64,000 nt of DNA from Jannaschia helgolandensis (lineage in GTDB: Bacteria; Pseudomonadota; Alphaproteobacteria; Rhodobacterales; Rhodobacteraceae), in contig NZ_FNZQ01000005.1 of the NCBI RefSeq assembly GCF_900109285.1, forward strand, positions 218,432 through 282,431, in the 5' to 3' direction. Positions 1-7,376 of this stretch are shown here, in pieces. The translations under genes were made by a program, and so were the position numbers. The notes beneath the pieces are model-generated. The model was not told where the DNA came from, made no database searches, and worked only from the letters and a program-made list of their open reading frames with translations. The number at the start of each line of letters is the position of its first letter. Within the stretch, counting starts at the first letter, position 1.

Positions 1-357
1 GACCTTCTGCGCGACCGTGCCTTCACGGCCTCGGGCCTCGGCGCCTTCGACGCCGGGTGGTTCACCTTCGGCACCATCGAATGGACCAGCGGCGCGAATG
101 CGGGGCGGCGCACCGAGGTGCTGGGCCAGGACGTCACGGATGGCATCGCTGTGCTGACCCTGCTCGAAGCGCCGGTGCGTGCGATCGCCGAGGGTGACGC
201 CTTCACCATCCGTGCTGGCTGCGACAAACGGATCGAGACCTGCGGGGCGAAGTTCGCCAACACCTCCAACTTTCGCGGTTTCCCGCATATCCCCGGCCAG
301 GATGCCGTGCTCCGCTACGCCACGAAGGACGGCGGCCACGAAGGGTCCGTGCTGTGA
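1..357 (+). CDS. DUF2163 / phage BR0599-family tail protein, C-terminal part (GTA g13-like)
   Basis: The first 118 codons of the window are open from base 1 to a TGA at 355-357, so the 5' end lies outside. The visible part carries the C-terminal pattern of the DUF2163/BR0599 family: GCDKRIETC, then FANTSNFRGFPHIPG, ending in a VLRY stretch. This is the counterpart of gene 13 of the Rhodobacter gene transfer agent, a protein of the baseplate or distal tail. The next gene starts inside its stop codon (GTGA), so the two are translationally coupled, as in GTA-type tail clusters. The family call is firm for this fragment; nothing can be said about the missing N-terminus. Confidence 0.85.
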   Translation, partial: DLLRDRAFTASGLGAFDAGWFTFGTIEWTSGANAGRRTEVLGQDVTDGIAVLTLLEAPVRAIAEGDAFTIRAGCDKRIETCGAKFANTSNFRGFPHIPGQDAVLRYATKDGGHEGSVL

Positions 358-785
358 ACGCCGATCCGAAGCGCGTCATCGCCATCGCGCGGTCATGGCT
401 GGGCACGCCGTACCACGACCAGGCCAGCCTGCGCGGTGTCGGCTGCGATTGCCTCGGACTGGCACGGGGCGTTTGGCGCGAGGTCGTCGGTCCCGAGCCA
501 TTCCCGATCCCGCCCTACAGCCGAGACTGGGGCGAGACCGGCCCGCGCGAGGTTCTGGCCGAGGGCGCGCGCGATATGATGATCGAGGTGTCGCCCACCG
601 AGGTCGGTCCCGGCGCGCTGGTTCTTTTCCGCATGACGCCGCGCGCCATCGCCAAGCATGTCGGGATCCTCACCGGGCCCGACCGCTTCCTCCATGCCTA
701 CGAGCGGCTCGGCGTGATCGAGGAACTGCTCACCCCGTCCTGGCGGCGGCGCATCGCCTTCGCCTTCCTGTTCCCCCAACGCTGA
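354..785 (+). CDS. NlpC/P60-family phage cell-wall peptidase (GTA g14-like)
   Basis: A 143-residue protein starting at a GTG that overlaps the previous stop. It has the NlpC/P60 fold signature: the nucleophile Cys in GVGCDCLGLARGVW (about residues 28-41) and the His in AIAKHVGIL (about 100). Length and order fit the phage/GTA peptidase family (GTA g14). Known members cut peptidoglycan stem peptides and sit in the distal tail to help cell-wall penetration. It is followed after 9 bp by the large tail-tip gene. That this copy is active is inferred from the retained catalytic residues. Confidence 0.88.
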   Translation: MNADPKRVIAIARSWLGTPYHDQASLRGVGCDCLGLARGVWREVVGPEPFPIPPYSRDWGETGPREVLAEGARDMMIEVSPTEVGPGALVLFRMTPRAIAKHVGILTGPDRFLHAYERLGVIEELLTPSWRRRIAFAFLFPQR

Positions 786-794
786 GACCCAGAC

Positions 795-3700
795 ATGGCC
801 ACCCTCGTTCTCGGTGCCGCAGGTGCCGCCATTGGCGGCAGCATTGGCGGCGCGATCCTCGGCGTCAGTGCCGCCACCATTGGGGGCTTTGTCGGCTCCA
901 CCATTGGCTCGGTCGTCGACAGCTGGATCATCTCGTCGCTCGCGCCGACCCAGCGGATCGAAGGCGCGCGGATGGACAATCTGCGCATCACCTCGGCCAC
1001 CGAGGGAGCGGTGATCCCGCGGCTCTATGGCCGCATGCGGGCCGGCGGCAACATCATCTGGGCGACGGATTTCCGCGAGGAGACAAAGACCACCACGCAA
1101 GGCGGGGGCAAGGGCGGCGGGGGTGGCGGCAAGGTCAAGACCACCGAATACTTCTACTATGCGAGCTTTGCGGTCGCGCTCTGCGAGGGTCCGATCAGCG
1201 GCATTGGCCGTATCTGGGCCGATGGGAAACTGCTGGATACCGCCGGGATCACCTGGCGCTGGTATCCGGGCGATGAGAGCCAGACGGCTGATCCGTTCAT
1301 TTCGGCGAAGATGGGCGTGGCGAACACGCCCGCCTATCGAGGTACCGCTTATGTCGTCTTCGAGGATCTGCCGCTCGGGAATTACGGCAACCGCATCCCG
1401 CAGCTGAGTTTCGAGGTGTTCCGTCCTCTGGCCGATCCGGACACGGCGGAGGGACTGACACAAGCTGTGACCATGATCCCGGCCTCGGGCGAGTTCGCCT
1501 ATGCCACGCAGGGCATCCGGAAAGGCAGCGGCGGGTCTTCCGAGCCCGAGAACCTCAACGCACTGACCGACACCGCCGATATGGTGGTGGCGCTGGACCG
1601 GCTGCGGGCCATGGCTCCGAAGGTCGAGAGCGTGTCACTGGTGGTCGCCTGGTTCGGCGACGATCTGCGGGCAGGCAATTGCAAGGTGCGGCCCGGGGTC
1701 GAGGTAACAGCCAAATCGACCACGCCGTCGGCTTGGTCCGTGAATGGCGTCAGCCGAGCCAGTGCCTTTCTGGTCAGCCGCGACGATGAGGATCGTCCTG
1801 TCTATGGCGGCACGCCAGCCGATTTCGCGGTGGTGCAAGCAATTCACGAGATGAAGGCACGCGGGCTGCGCGTGACTTTCTATCCCTTCATCCTGATGGA
1901 CGTCCCGCCCGGGAATACGCTGCTAAACCCTTATTCCGACAACGCTGCCGAAGTTGGCCAGCCTGCGTTCCCTTGGCGGGGCCGGATCAGCTGTTCTCCG
2001 GCAGCGGGGTATACTGGGACGGCAGACAAGAGCGCGACAGCCGAAAGTCAGGTCGCGGCGCTGTTTGGCGCGGCAACGCCCTCAAGTTTCAATGTCTCGG
2101 GCCAGTCTGTCTCGTGGACGGGGCCATCTGGCGACTGGGGCCTGCGGCGGATGGTACTGCACTACGCCCATCTCTGCGTGGCGGCGGGCGGTGTTGATGC
2201 TTTCCTGATCGGCACAGAGATGCCGGGGCTGACGAAGATCCGCTCGGGCGCGGCCACCTATCCGGCGGTGCAGGCTTATCGTGATCTGCTCGCTGATGTC
2301 CGCTCGATCCTCGGTTCCGGGACGAAAATCGGCTACGCCGCCGACTGGTCGGAGTACTTCGGGCACCAGCCGGGCGATGGCAGCGGCGATGTGTTCTTCC
2401 ACCTCGATCCGCTCTGGGCCGATCCGGAGATCGATTTTATCGGCATCGACAACTACATGCCGCTCTCCGACTGGCGCGACGGGTTCGAGCATGCCGACGC
2501 GGCCGAGGGCTGGCCCGCGATCTACGACCGGGCCTACCTGCAGGGGAACATCGCGGGCGGCGAAGGATTCGACTGGTTCTACGCCAGCGCCGCCGACCGT
2601 ACGGCGCAGGTGCGGACCCCGATCACCGATGGCGCGGCCGCCAAGCCGTGGGTCTTCCGTTACAAGGATCTGCGCGCCTGGTGGTTGAACCCGCATTACG
2701 ACCGCCCGGGCGGAGTAGAGAGCGGCACGCCGACGGCATGGGTGCCGCAATCCAAGCCGATCTGGTTCACCGAGCTCGGCTGTCCCGCCATCGACCGTGG
2801 CACGAACCAGCCGAACGTCTTCTTCGACCCGAAGTCGTCCGAGAGCTTCACGCCGCATTTCTCGCGGGGCTGGCGCGACGATGCCATCCAGCGAGCGTAT
2901 CTGGAGGCCACTTATCTCTGGTGGGGCAAGCCAGCGAACAACCCGCTGTCCTCTGTCTACGGCGGCCGCATGGTGCATATGCCGGAATGCGCCGCCTGGA
3001 CCTGGGACGCGCGGCCGTATCCGTTCTTTCCGGCACTTACAGACGTCTGGACCGATGGCGCGAACTGGCGGCTCGGTCACTGGCTGACGGGGCGGCTGGG
3101 AGCGGTCTCATTGGCCGCGCTCGTCCGGCATCTCTGCCTGCGTGCCGTGATGCCGGAGACCCGGATCGACGTCACCGGCATCTGGGGCGCGGTCGAGGGC
3201 TATGCGATTGGTGCACTGGAAAGCCCGCGCGCCTCAATTACCACACTGTCGCGGCATTTCGGCTTCGACGCCGTCGAGACCGAAGGCTTGATCCGGTTTG
3301 TCATGCGGGGGCGCGCAGCAGCGGCCAGTGTGACGCACGACGATCTTGTCGCGGCCCGCGAAGGGGACTTGCTGGAACTGACCCGCGCGCAAGAGACCGA
3401 GCTGCCGCAGGCGCTTAAATGGCAGGTCGCGCGCGCCGACGAAGATTACGACGCGGCCCTCGTCGAGGCGCGCCGTATCACCGTCGACACGACGCGGATC
3501 GCTTCGGAGAGCTTCCCCATGGCGGTTCCGCCTGAGGAGGCCGAGCGCCGTTGCCGCCGCGCATTGATGGAAGCCTGGACCGGACGGGAAACAGCCGCGT
3601 TTCGCCTGCCGCCGTCACGGTTGGCGCTGGATCCGGCGGACGTCGTGACGCTGGAACATGACGGGAGGCAAATTCCGCTGCGGTTGGTCTCCATTGCGGA

Positions 3701-4763
3701 CGCCGAGGTACGCGGGATCGAAGCGGTCCGCCAGGACCGCGCGACTTACGACCTGCCTCCCGGCGATCCCCGCGCGGCGTCGCTGACGCGGGCGGTCGTG
3801 TTTGGCGCGCCGGATGCGGTGCTGATGGACCTGCCACAGCTGACCGAGGATCAGCCTGCGCATCGGCCGTTTGTCGCGGCCCATGCGGTTCCCTGGCCGG
3901 GCGTGATGGCCGCCTTCCGCAGTCCGTCGACGGACGGGTTTGAGCTACTGACGACATTTGGCGGCCGTGCCCGGATCGGGACGCTGGTGTCGGATTTCTT
4001 CGCGGGTCCGACCTCACGCTTCGATCTCGGCAATGCGCTGGTGATCGATCTGCTCTCGGGCACGCTGGAAAGCGTAACCGATCTGACGCTGTTCGGCGGG
4101 GCCAACGCGCTGGCCGTTGAGTCAGCGTCAGGTTTCTGGGAAATCGTCCAAGCGGGCAAAGCAGACCTGATCGCACCAGGCCGCTATAGCCTGACGCGAC
4201 TGCTGCGTGGCCAGCGCGGAACAGAAGTGGCCATGGCCAATCCAGCTGTGGCGGGCGCGCGGGTGGTAGTGCTCGACGAGGCCCTTGCGTCACTACCCAT
4301 CGCGGAGGCCGATCTCGGGCTGCCGTGGAACTGGCGCATCGGTCCCGCAAGCCGGTCTGTCAGCGACGAGACCTATGTGGCGCGAGCCTTCACGCCTGTT
4401 GGAGTGGGTCTGCAGCCGTTCTCAGTCGTCCATGTCGAGCGGCCATGGCGCAGACCGCGCACGCCGGGCGATCTGACGATCCGCTGGATACGGCGGTCCC
4501 GGGCCCTTGCGGCCGACAACTGGGGTTCGGTCGAGGTGCCGCTCGTCGAGGAGGTCGAAGCCTATGAAGTCGAAATTCTCGATGGCAGCACAGTGAAACG
4601 AGTGCTTAGCGCGACCACAACAAGCGCGATCTACACGGCCACCCAGCAGACCGCCGACTGGGGTGGGCTGCTCACGCACGGCGACACGCTCGACATCCGC
4701 ATCTTTCAGCTCTCCGCGCTGATCGGGCGAGGGGCGGCCAAAACCGTCACGCTCACATTCTGA
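795..4763 (+). CDS. Tail-tip / host-specificity protein with GTA TIM-barrel-like domain (g15-like)
   Basis: A 1322-residue protein of the GTA g15 / phage host-specificity family. Residues 1-50 are Gly/Ala-rich and hydrophobic, typical of these proteins. A glycine run (GGGKGGGGGGK, about residues 106-116) precedes the central part. Residues about 430-730 contain a glycoside-hydrolase-like TIM barrel (for example YAADWSEYFGHQ near 515 and DFIGIDNYMPL near 547). The remainder matches phage tail tip modules. Such proteins form the central fibre or tip that contacts the host surface. The gene has usual family length and no internal stop. It lies between the NlpC/P60 gene and the DUF2793 fibre gene, in the same order as in many rhodobacterial prophages. 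Confidence 0.9.
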   Translation: MATLVLGAAGAAIGGSIGGAILGVSAATIGGFVGSTIGSVVDSWIISSLAPTQRIEGARMDNLRITSATEGAVIPRLYGRMRAGGNIIWATDFREETKTTTQGGGKGGGGGGKVKTTEYFYYASFAVALCEGPISGIGRIWADGKLLDTAGITWRWYPGDESQTADPFISAKMGVANTPAYRGTAYVVFEDLPLGNYGNRIPQLSFEVFRPLADPDTAEGLTQAVTMIPASGEFAYATQGIRKGSGGSSEPENLNALTDTADMVVALDRLRAMAPKVESVSLVVAWFGDDLRAGNCKVRPGVEVTAKSTTPSAWSVNGVSRASAFLVSRDDEDRPVYGGTPADFAVVQAIHEMKARGLRVTFYPFILMDVPPGNTLLNPYSDNAAEVGQPAFPWRGRISCSPAAGYTGTADKSATAESQVAALFGAATPSSFNVSGQSVSWTGPSGDWGLRRMVLHYAHLCVAAGGVDAFLIGTEMPGLTKIRSGAATYPAVQAYRDLLADVRSILGSGTKIGYAADWSEYFGHQPGDGSGDVFFHLDPLWADPEIDFIGIDNYMPLSDWRDGFEHADAAEGWPAIYDRAYLQGNIAGGEGFDWFYASAADRTAQVRTPITDGAAAKPWVFRYKDLRAWWLNPHYDRPGGVESGTPTAWVPQSKPIWFTELGCPAIDRGTNQPNVFFDPKSSESFTPHFSRGWRDDAIQRAYLEATYLWWGKPANNPLSSVYGGRMVHMPECAAWTWDARPYPFFPALTDVWTDGANWRLGHWLTGRLGAVSLAALVRHLCLRAVMPETRIDVTGIWGAVEGYAIGALESPRASITTLSRHFGFDAVETEGLIRFVMRGRAAAASVTHDDLVAAREGDLLELTRAQETELPQALKWQVARADEDYDAALVEARRITVDTTRIASESFPMAVPPEEAERRCRRALMEAWTGRETAAFRLPPSRLALDPADVVTLEHDGRQIPLRLVSIADAEVRGIEAVRQDRATYDLPPGDPRAASLTRAVVFGAPDAVLMDLPQLTEDQPAHRPFVAAHAVPWPGVMAAFRSPSTDGFELLTTFGGRARIGTLVSDFFAGPTSRFDLGNALVIDLLSGTLESVTDLTLFGGANALAVESASGFWEIVQAGKADLIAPGRYSLTRLLRGQRGTEVAMANPAVAGARVVVLDEALASLPIAEADLGLPWNWRIGPASRSVSDETYVARAFTPVGVGLQPFSVVHVERPWRRPRTPGDLTIRWIRRSRALAADNWGSVEVPLVEEVEAYEVEILDGSTVKRVLSATTTSAIYTATQQTADWGGLLTHGDTLDIRIFQLSALIGRGAAKTVTLTF

Positions 4764-4773
4764 AGGCCATCCC

Positions 4774-5850
4774 ATGTCTGATACGACGACCAACCTTCTG
4801 CTCCCTTACATCCTGGCGGCGCAGGCCCAGAAGCATGTCACGCACAACGAGGCACTGCGGCTGCTCGACGGGCTCATGCAGCTTTCCGTGCTCGACCGTG
4901 ATCTGACAGCCCCGCCCGGCAGCCCCGCCGAAGGTGACCGCTACATCGTGGCCAGCGGGGGCAGTGGCGACTGGGCGGGCTGGGACCTGAGCGTGGCTCT
5001 GTTTACTGATGGGGTCTGGCTGCGCCTGCCACCCCGGACCGGTTGGCGCGCATGGGTCGAGGACGAAGGGCTGCTGCTGGTCTTCGATGGCGCGGGCTGG
5101 GTCGGCTCGACCCCGGAAGCGCTCCAGAACATGGCACTGGTCGGCGTGGGTACCACTGCCGACACCTCAAACCCATTCTCGGCCAAGCTGAACGCCGCGC
5201 TCTGGACGGCGAAGACCGTGGCCGAGGGTGGCACCGGCGATCTGTTCTACACCATGAACAAGGAGGCGGCGGGCGACGATCTCGGCCTGACGCTGCAGAC
5301 CAACTTCGTAACGAAGGCACTGGTCGGGCTGTTCGGCTCTGACAAGTTCCGGCTCGCTGTGTCCGCCGACGGCAGCACCTTCTTCGACGGGCTGAGCGTC
5401 GATAATACCAATGGTATCGTCGACCAGCCCCGGCTGCCACGCTTCAAGGCGTACACCAACTACGACAACTACGTGGGCGTTGGGACCTGGACGAAGATCG
5501 GCCTCAACACCACCGACTATAACGATCAGGGGGCTTTCGATGCTGGGACCAGCCTCTTCACCGCGCCGGTCGACGGGACATATTTGTTCGGCGCAACGCT
5601 GCTCTACAAAGTCAATTCCAGCACCTCAGCGCGGATGCGCGGGCGGCTCGTACTGAACGGGGCAACCGAAATCCGGGGCTCCTTCGGCGAAATCTCCGCC
5701 ACCCACGTGTCGCTCGCCACCGCGATCTGGCTGCAAACCATGGTGCCGCTGACCGCAGGCGATACCGTCGAGCTGCAGGGGTATTTCCGCGCTCAGGATG
5801 GATATTTCGCGGCCGACCACACGTCCTTTTGGGGCTGCAAGGTCGGCTGA
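4774..5850 (+). CDS. DUF2793 phage protein with C-terminal C1q/TNF-like domain
   Basis: A 358-residue protein. Residues 1-110 match the DUF2793 family of prophage and GTA-linked proteins (LLLPYILAAQAQKHVTHNEA start, then EGDRYIVASG, and WRAWVEDEGLLLVFDG). Residues about 225-358 look like a C1q/TNF-type jelly-roll: FTAPVDGTYLFGATLLYK, then alternating beta segments, ending SFWGCKVG. C1q-like tips are used by some phage fibres as trimeric receptor-binding heads, so a surface-binding role is inferred. It starts 10 bp after the tail-tip gene. A 47-bp relic of the same C1q region recurs at 24001-24047. The DUF2793 call is strong; the C1q call is by pattern only. Confidence 0.82.
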   Translation: MSDTTTNLLLPYILAAQAQKHVTHNEALRLLDGLMQLSVLDRDLTAPPGSPAEGDRYIVASGGSGDWAGWDLSVALFTDGVWLRLPPRTGWRAWVEDEGLLLVFDGAGWVGSTPEALQNMALVGVGTTADTSNPFSAKLNAALWTAKTVAEGGTGDLFYTMNKEAAGDDLGLTLQTNFVTKALVGLFGSDKFRLAVSADGSTFFDGLSVDNTNGIVDQPRLPRFKAYTNYDNYVGVGTWTKIGLNTTDYNDQGAFDAGTSLFTAPVDGTYLFGATLLYKVNSSTSARMRGRLVLNGATEIRGSFGEISATHVSLATAIWLQTMVPLTAGDTVELQGYFRAQDGYFAADHTSFWGCKVG

Positions 5851-5869
5851 GCGGCGCGAGGATTGACCA

Positions 5870-6160
5870 ATGACACCACCCCGATCCGATCAAGGCTTTG
5901 TGCGCATGCCCGACGCTGAGTTCGAGGCCATTCTGGCACGCGCTGCCGAGAAAGGCGCCAAACGCGCGCTCGCCGATGTCGGCCTCGATGGTGAAGAGGC
6001 TGCGCTCGATATCCGCGACCTACGATCCTTGCTCGACTGCATCCGTCTTGTGCGCCGCACTGCAATGCAGACCGCTGTCCGCATGATCACCACCGGTGTG
6101 ATGTTGGCGCTGCTGGCCGGGATCGCGATCAAGCTCAAGATCTTCGGCGGCGGCCCGTAG
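5870..6160 (+). CDS. Small phage protein with C-terminal membrane segment (DUF6127-like)
   Basis: A 96-residue protein with an acidic helical N-terminal half (MPDAEFEAILARAAEKGAKR) and one hydrophobic segment near residues 73-91 (TTGVMLALLAGIAIKLKIF). It resembles the small DUF6127-type proteins found beside tail or lysis genes in rhodobacterial and sphingomonad prophages; that family name is recalled, not checked. Placed just upstream of the endolysin, a holin-like or membrane-accessory role is possible, but one membrane segment and position alone do not prove it. The matching gene is deleted from the second prophage relic near 24047. Confidence 0.6.
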   Translation: MTPPRSDQGFVRMPDAEFEAILARAAEKGAKRALADVGLDGEEAALDIRDLRSLLDCIRLVRRTAMQTAVRMITTGVMLALLAGIAIKLKIFGGGP

Positions 6161-6193
6161 CTGCCCATCGCAACAATTCACAAACCAACCTGA

Positions 6194-6217
6194 ACCCGCC
6201 CACGTGGCGGGTTTTTT
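6194..6217 (+). terminator. Rho-independent terminator-like hairpin upstream of the endolysin gene
   Basis: A perfect 7-bp stem (ACCCGCC and GGCGGGT) closes a 5-base loop CACGT and is followed by six T residues at 6212-6217. It lies 33 bp after the small membrane-protein gene and only 7 bp before the GGAGGA ribosome-binding site of the M15 gene. It should therefore end or reduce transcription from the tail operon before lysis genes. Confidence 0.8.
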
Positions 6218-6234
6218 CGTTGCTGGAGGATACC

Positions 6235-6909
6235 ATGACCACGACCTTTTACGACCATTGGCGCGACGTGCCGGAAAGCGCTTGGCGCTGGACCAACTTC
6301 TCGCCCGCTGAGATCGCCTGCCGCGGCACCGGCAAGCTGCTTGTCAACGAACCCGCACTCGACAAGCTGCAGGCATTGCGGGATCGGCTGGGCAAGCCGC
6401 TGATCGTCCGCTCGGCGTATCGCAGCCCGGAACACAACCGCGCCGTTGGTGGCGCGACGCGGTCCAAGCATATGAACGGCGCGGCCTTTGACATCGCAAT
6501 GTCGAACCACGATCCCGTGGCATTCGAGGCAGCGGCACGCGCGGTCGGGTTCCTCGGGTTTGGCTTCTATCCGCGCTCGGGGTTCATGCACGTCGACCTC
6601 GGCCCGGCGCGTCAGTGGGGCGAGCGGTTCCCGGTCCGCACGACTGCTTTCGCCGAGGAGGTACCGCCTGCGCGCGAGGTCTTAGCGCAAAGTCGCACCA
6701 TGAAAGGTGGCGGAGCGGCCGGTGTCGCGACGTTGGGCGCAGCAGGGGTCGAGGTCGCGCAAAGCGTCCTCGCGGAAACTCAGTCCGCAGTTCTGCCGCT
6801 GGTGCCATATCTCGACACTCTCCGCTGGGTGTTCATCGCCGTGGCGCTCGGGGGGATCGCGGTCACGATCTACGCTCGCCTTGATGACTGGCACAGGGGG
6901 CAGAGATGA
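6235..6909 (+). CDS. Phage endolysin, M15 D-Ala-D-Ala carboxypeptidase-like (copy 1)
   Basis: A 224-residue protein. The start is the ATG at 6235, four bases after GGAGGA, rather than the in-frame TTG at 6220. Residues 20-125 form an M15-type zinc peptidase domain: RSAYRSPEHNRAVGG, the zinc-binding SKHMNGAAFDI motif (SxHxxGxAxD) and the second histidine in HVDLG. After a Gly-rich linker (KGGGAAG), residues about 190-215 hold a hydrophobic segment (WVFIAVALGGIAVTIYA), so the enzyme may be membrane-tethered or signal-arrest-like. It is the likely endopeptidase of the lysis cassette. The next gene starts within its stop (ATGA). A second copy, about 88 % identical in protein by eye, is at 24051-24692. 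Confidence 0.87.
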   Translation: MTTTFYDHWRDVPESAWRWTNFSPAEIACRGTGKLLVNEPALDKLQALRDRLGKPLIVRSAYRSPEHNRAVGGATRSKHMNGAAFDIAMSNHDPVAFEAAARAVGFLGFGFYPRSGFMHVDLGPARQWGERFPVRTTAFAEEVPPAREVLAQSRTMKGGGAAGVATLGAAGVEVAQSVLAETQSAVLPLVPYLDTLRWVFIAVALGGIAVTIYARLDDWHRGQR

Positions 6910-6914
6910 TCGCC
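6258..6914 (+). repeat. Direct repeat copy 1 (M15 endolysin gene body)
   Basis: This 657-bp segment aligns without length change to 24041-24697 in the same orientation, at a constant offset of 17,783 bp. The match begins at TTGGCGCGA and ends exactly at ATGATCGCC, the start of the Rz-like gene. By eye about 26 of 213 encoded residues differ. The two copies bracket the defence operon. Confidence 0.85.
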
Positions 6915-7163
6915 AGCACTCTCGGCGGGATCGCCGCCAATCCATGGGCGAGGGCCGCGCTTCGCTACGGTGCAATCGCGCTGGCCATCCTTCTGTTCCT
7001 GCTGTCGATCCGCCGATCCGGCGAGCGCTCCGGTCGCCTCGCAGAACGCCTTGAAACCTGGGAGACGTCCAATGAAATCCAGCGCCGAATGCTGGAGGCG
7101 GCGGCTCGTCGTCCTCGCAATCGCGACGAACTGGTTGACCGGTTGCGCGGCGGTGGGTTTTGA
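6906..7163 (+). CDS. Rz-like inner-membrane spanin subunit (candidate)
   Basis: An 85-residue protein whose ATG overlaps the endolysin stop. It has one N-terminal membrane segment (about residues 16-33, ALRYGAIALAILLFLLSI) followed by a charged helical tail rich in Arg and Glu. This is the layout of an i-spanin (lambda Rz type), which spans the periplasm from the inner membrane and works with an outer-membrane lipoprotein to fuse the envelope at lysis. A lipoprotein gene starts inside it in the +1 frame at 7072, which supports the assignment. No sequence homology to lambda Rz is claimed; the call rests on topology, position and overlap. Confidence 0.6.
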   Translation: MIASTLGGIAANPWARAALRYGAIALAILLFLLSIRRSGERSGRLAERLETWETSNEIQRRMLEAAARRPRNRDELVDRLRGGGF

Positions 7164-7326
7164 GACCGGCGGCGTGGGGGCATGCCCGCCGGTCGTTGAA
7201 TACAGCAGGGAGCTTCAGGCGCAGGCGGCCGAGGAATTGGCGTTGCTGGCTGACGGATCGGCCGTCGTCGAAATGATGGGCGACTATGCTGTCATGCGGG
7301 GCCAGGCACGTGCATGCCAGCCATGA
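7072..7326 (+). CDS. Rz1-like lipoprotein, nested start within the Rz-like gene
   Basis: An 84-residue protein starting at ATG 7072, seven bases after GGAG (7061-7064), inside the upstream gene and in the +1 frame. Its N-terminus is a basic stretch (MKSSAECWRRR), a hydrophobic core and a lipobox NWLTGC around residues 19-24, so it should be lipidated at that Cys. The mature part begins AAVGFETGG and contains CPPVVEYS. Out-of-frame nesting of an outer-membrane lipoprotein gene in an inner-membrane helical gene is the hallmark of two-component spanins. It is the last prophage gene before the convergent defence operon, whose final stop is 51 bp away. Confidence 0.65.
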   Translation: MKSSAECWRRRLVVLAIATNWLTGCAAVGFETGGVGACPPVVEYSRELQAQAAEELALLADGSAVVEMMGDYAVMRGQARACQP

Positions 7327-7376
7327 TCGAGCGACAATTGCGTCAAAGTTGGATTTTGGACAGCTTATCAATCACT

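Noticed and set aside
179..1463. Long open frames on both strands overlapping the tail peptidase and tail-tip genes
   Set aside because: They are Arg/Pro/His-rich, low-complexity translations of a GC-rich coding region read in the wrong frame; the family matches are in the other frame.
1..5850. A functional gene transfer agent cluster
   Set aside because: The tail-tip genes resemble GTA g13-g15, but they are followed by a fibre gene, an endolysin and spanins, and a related relic exists nearby. This fits a prophage better; capsid genes lie outside the window.
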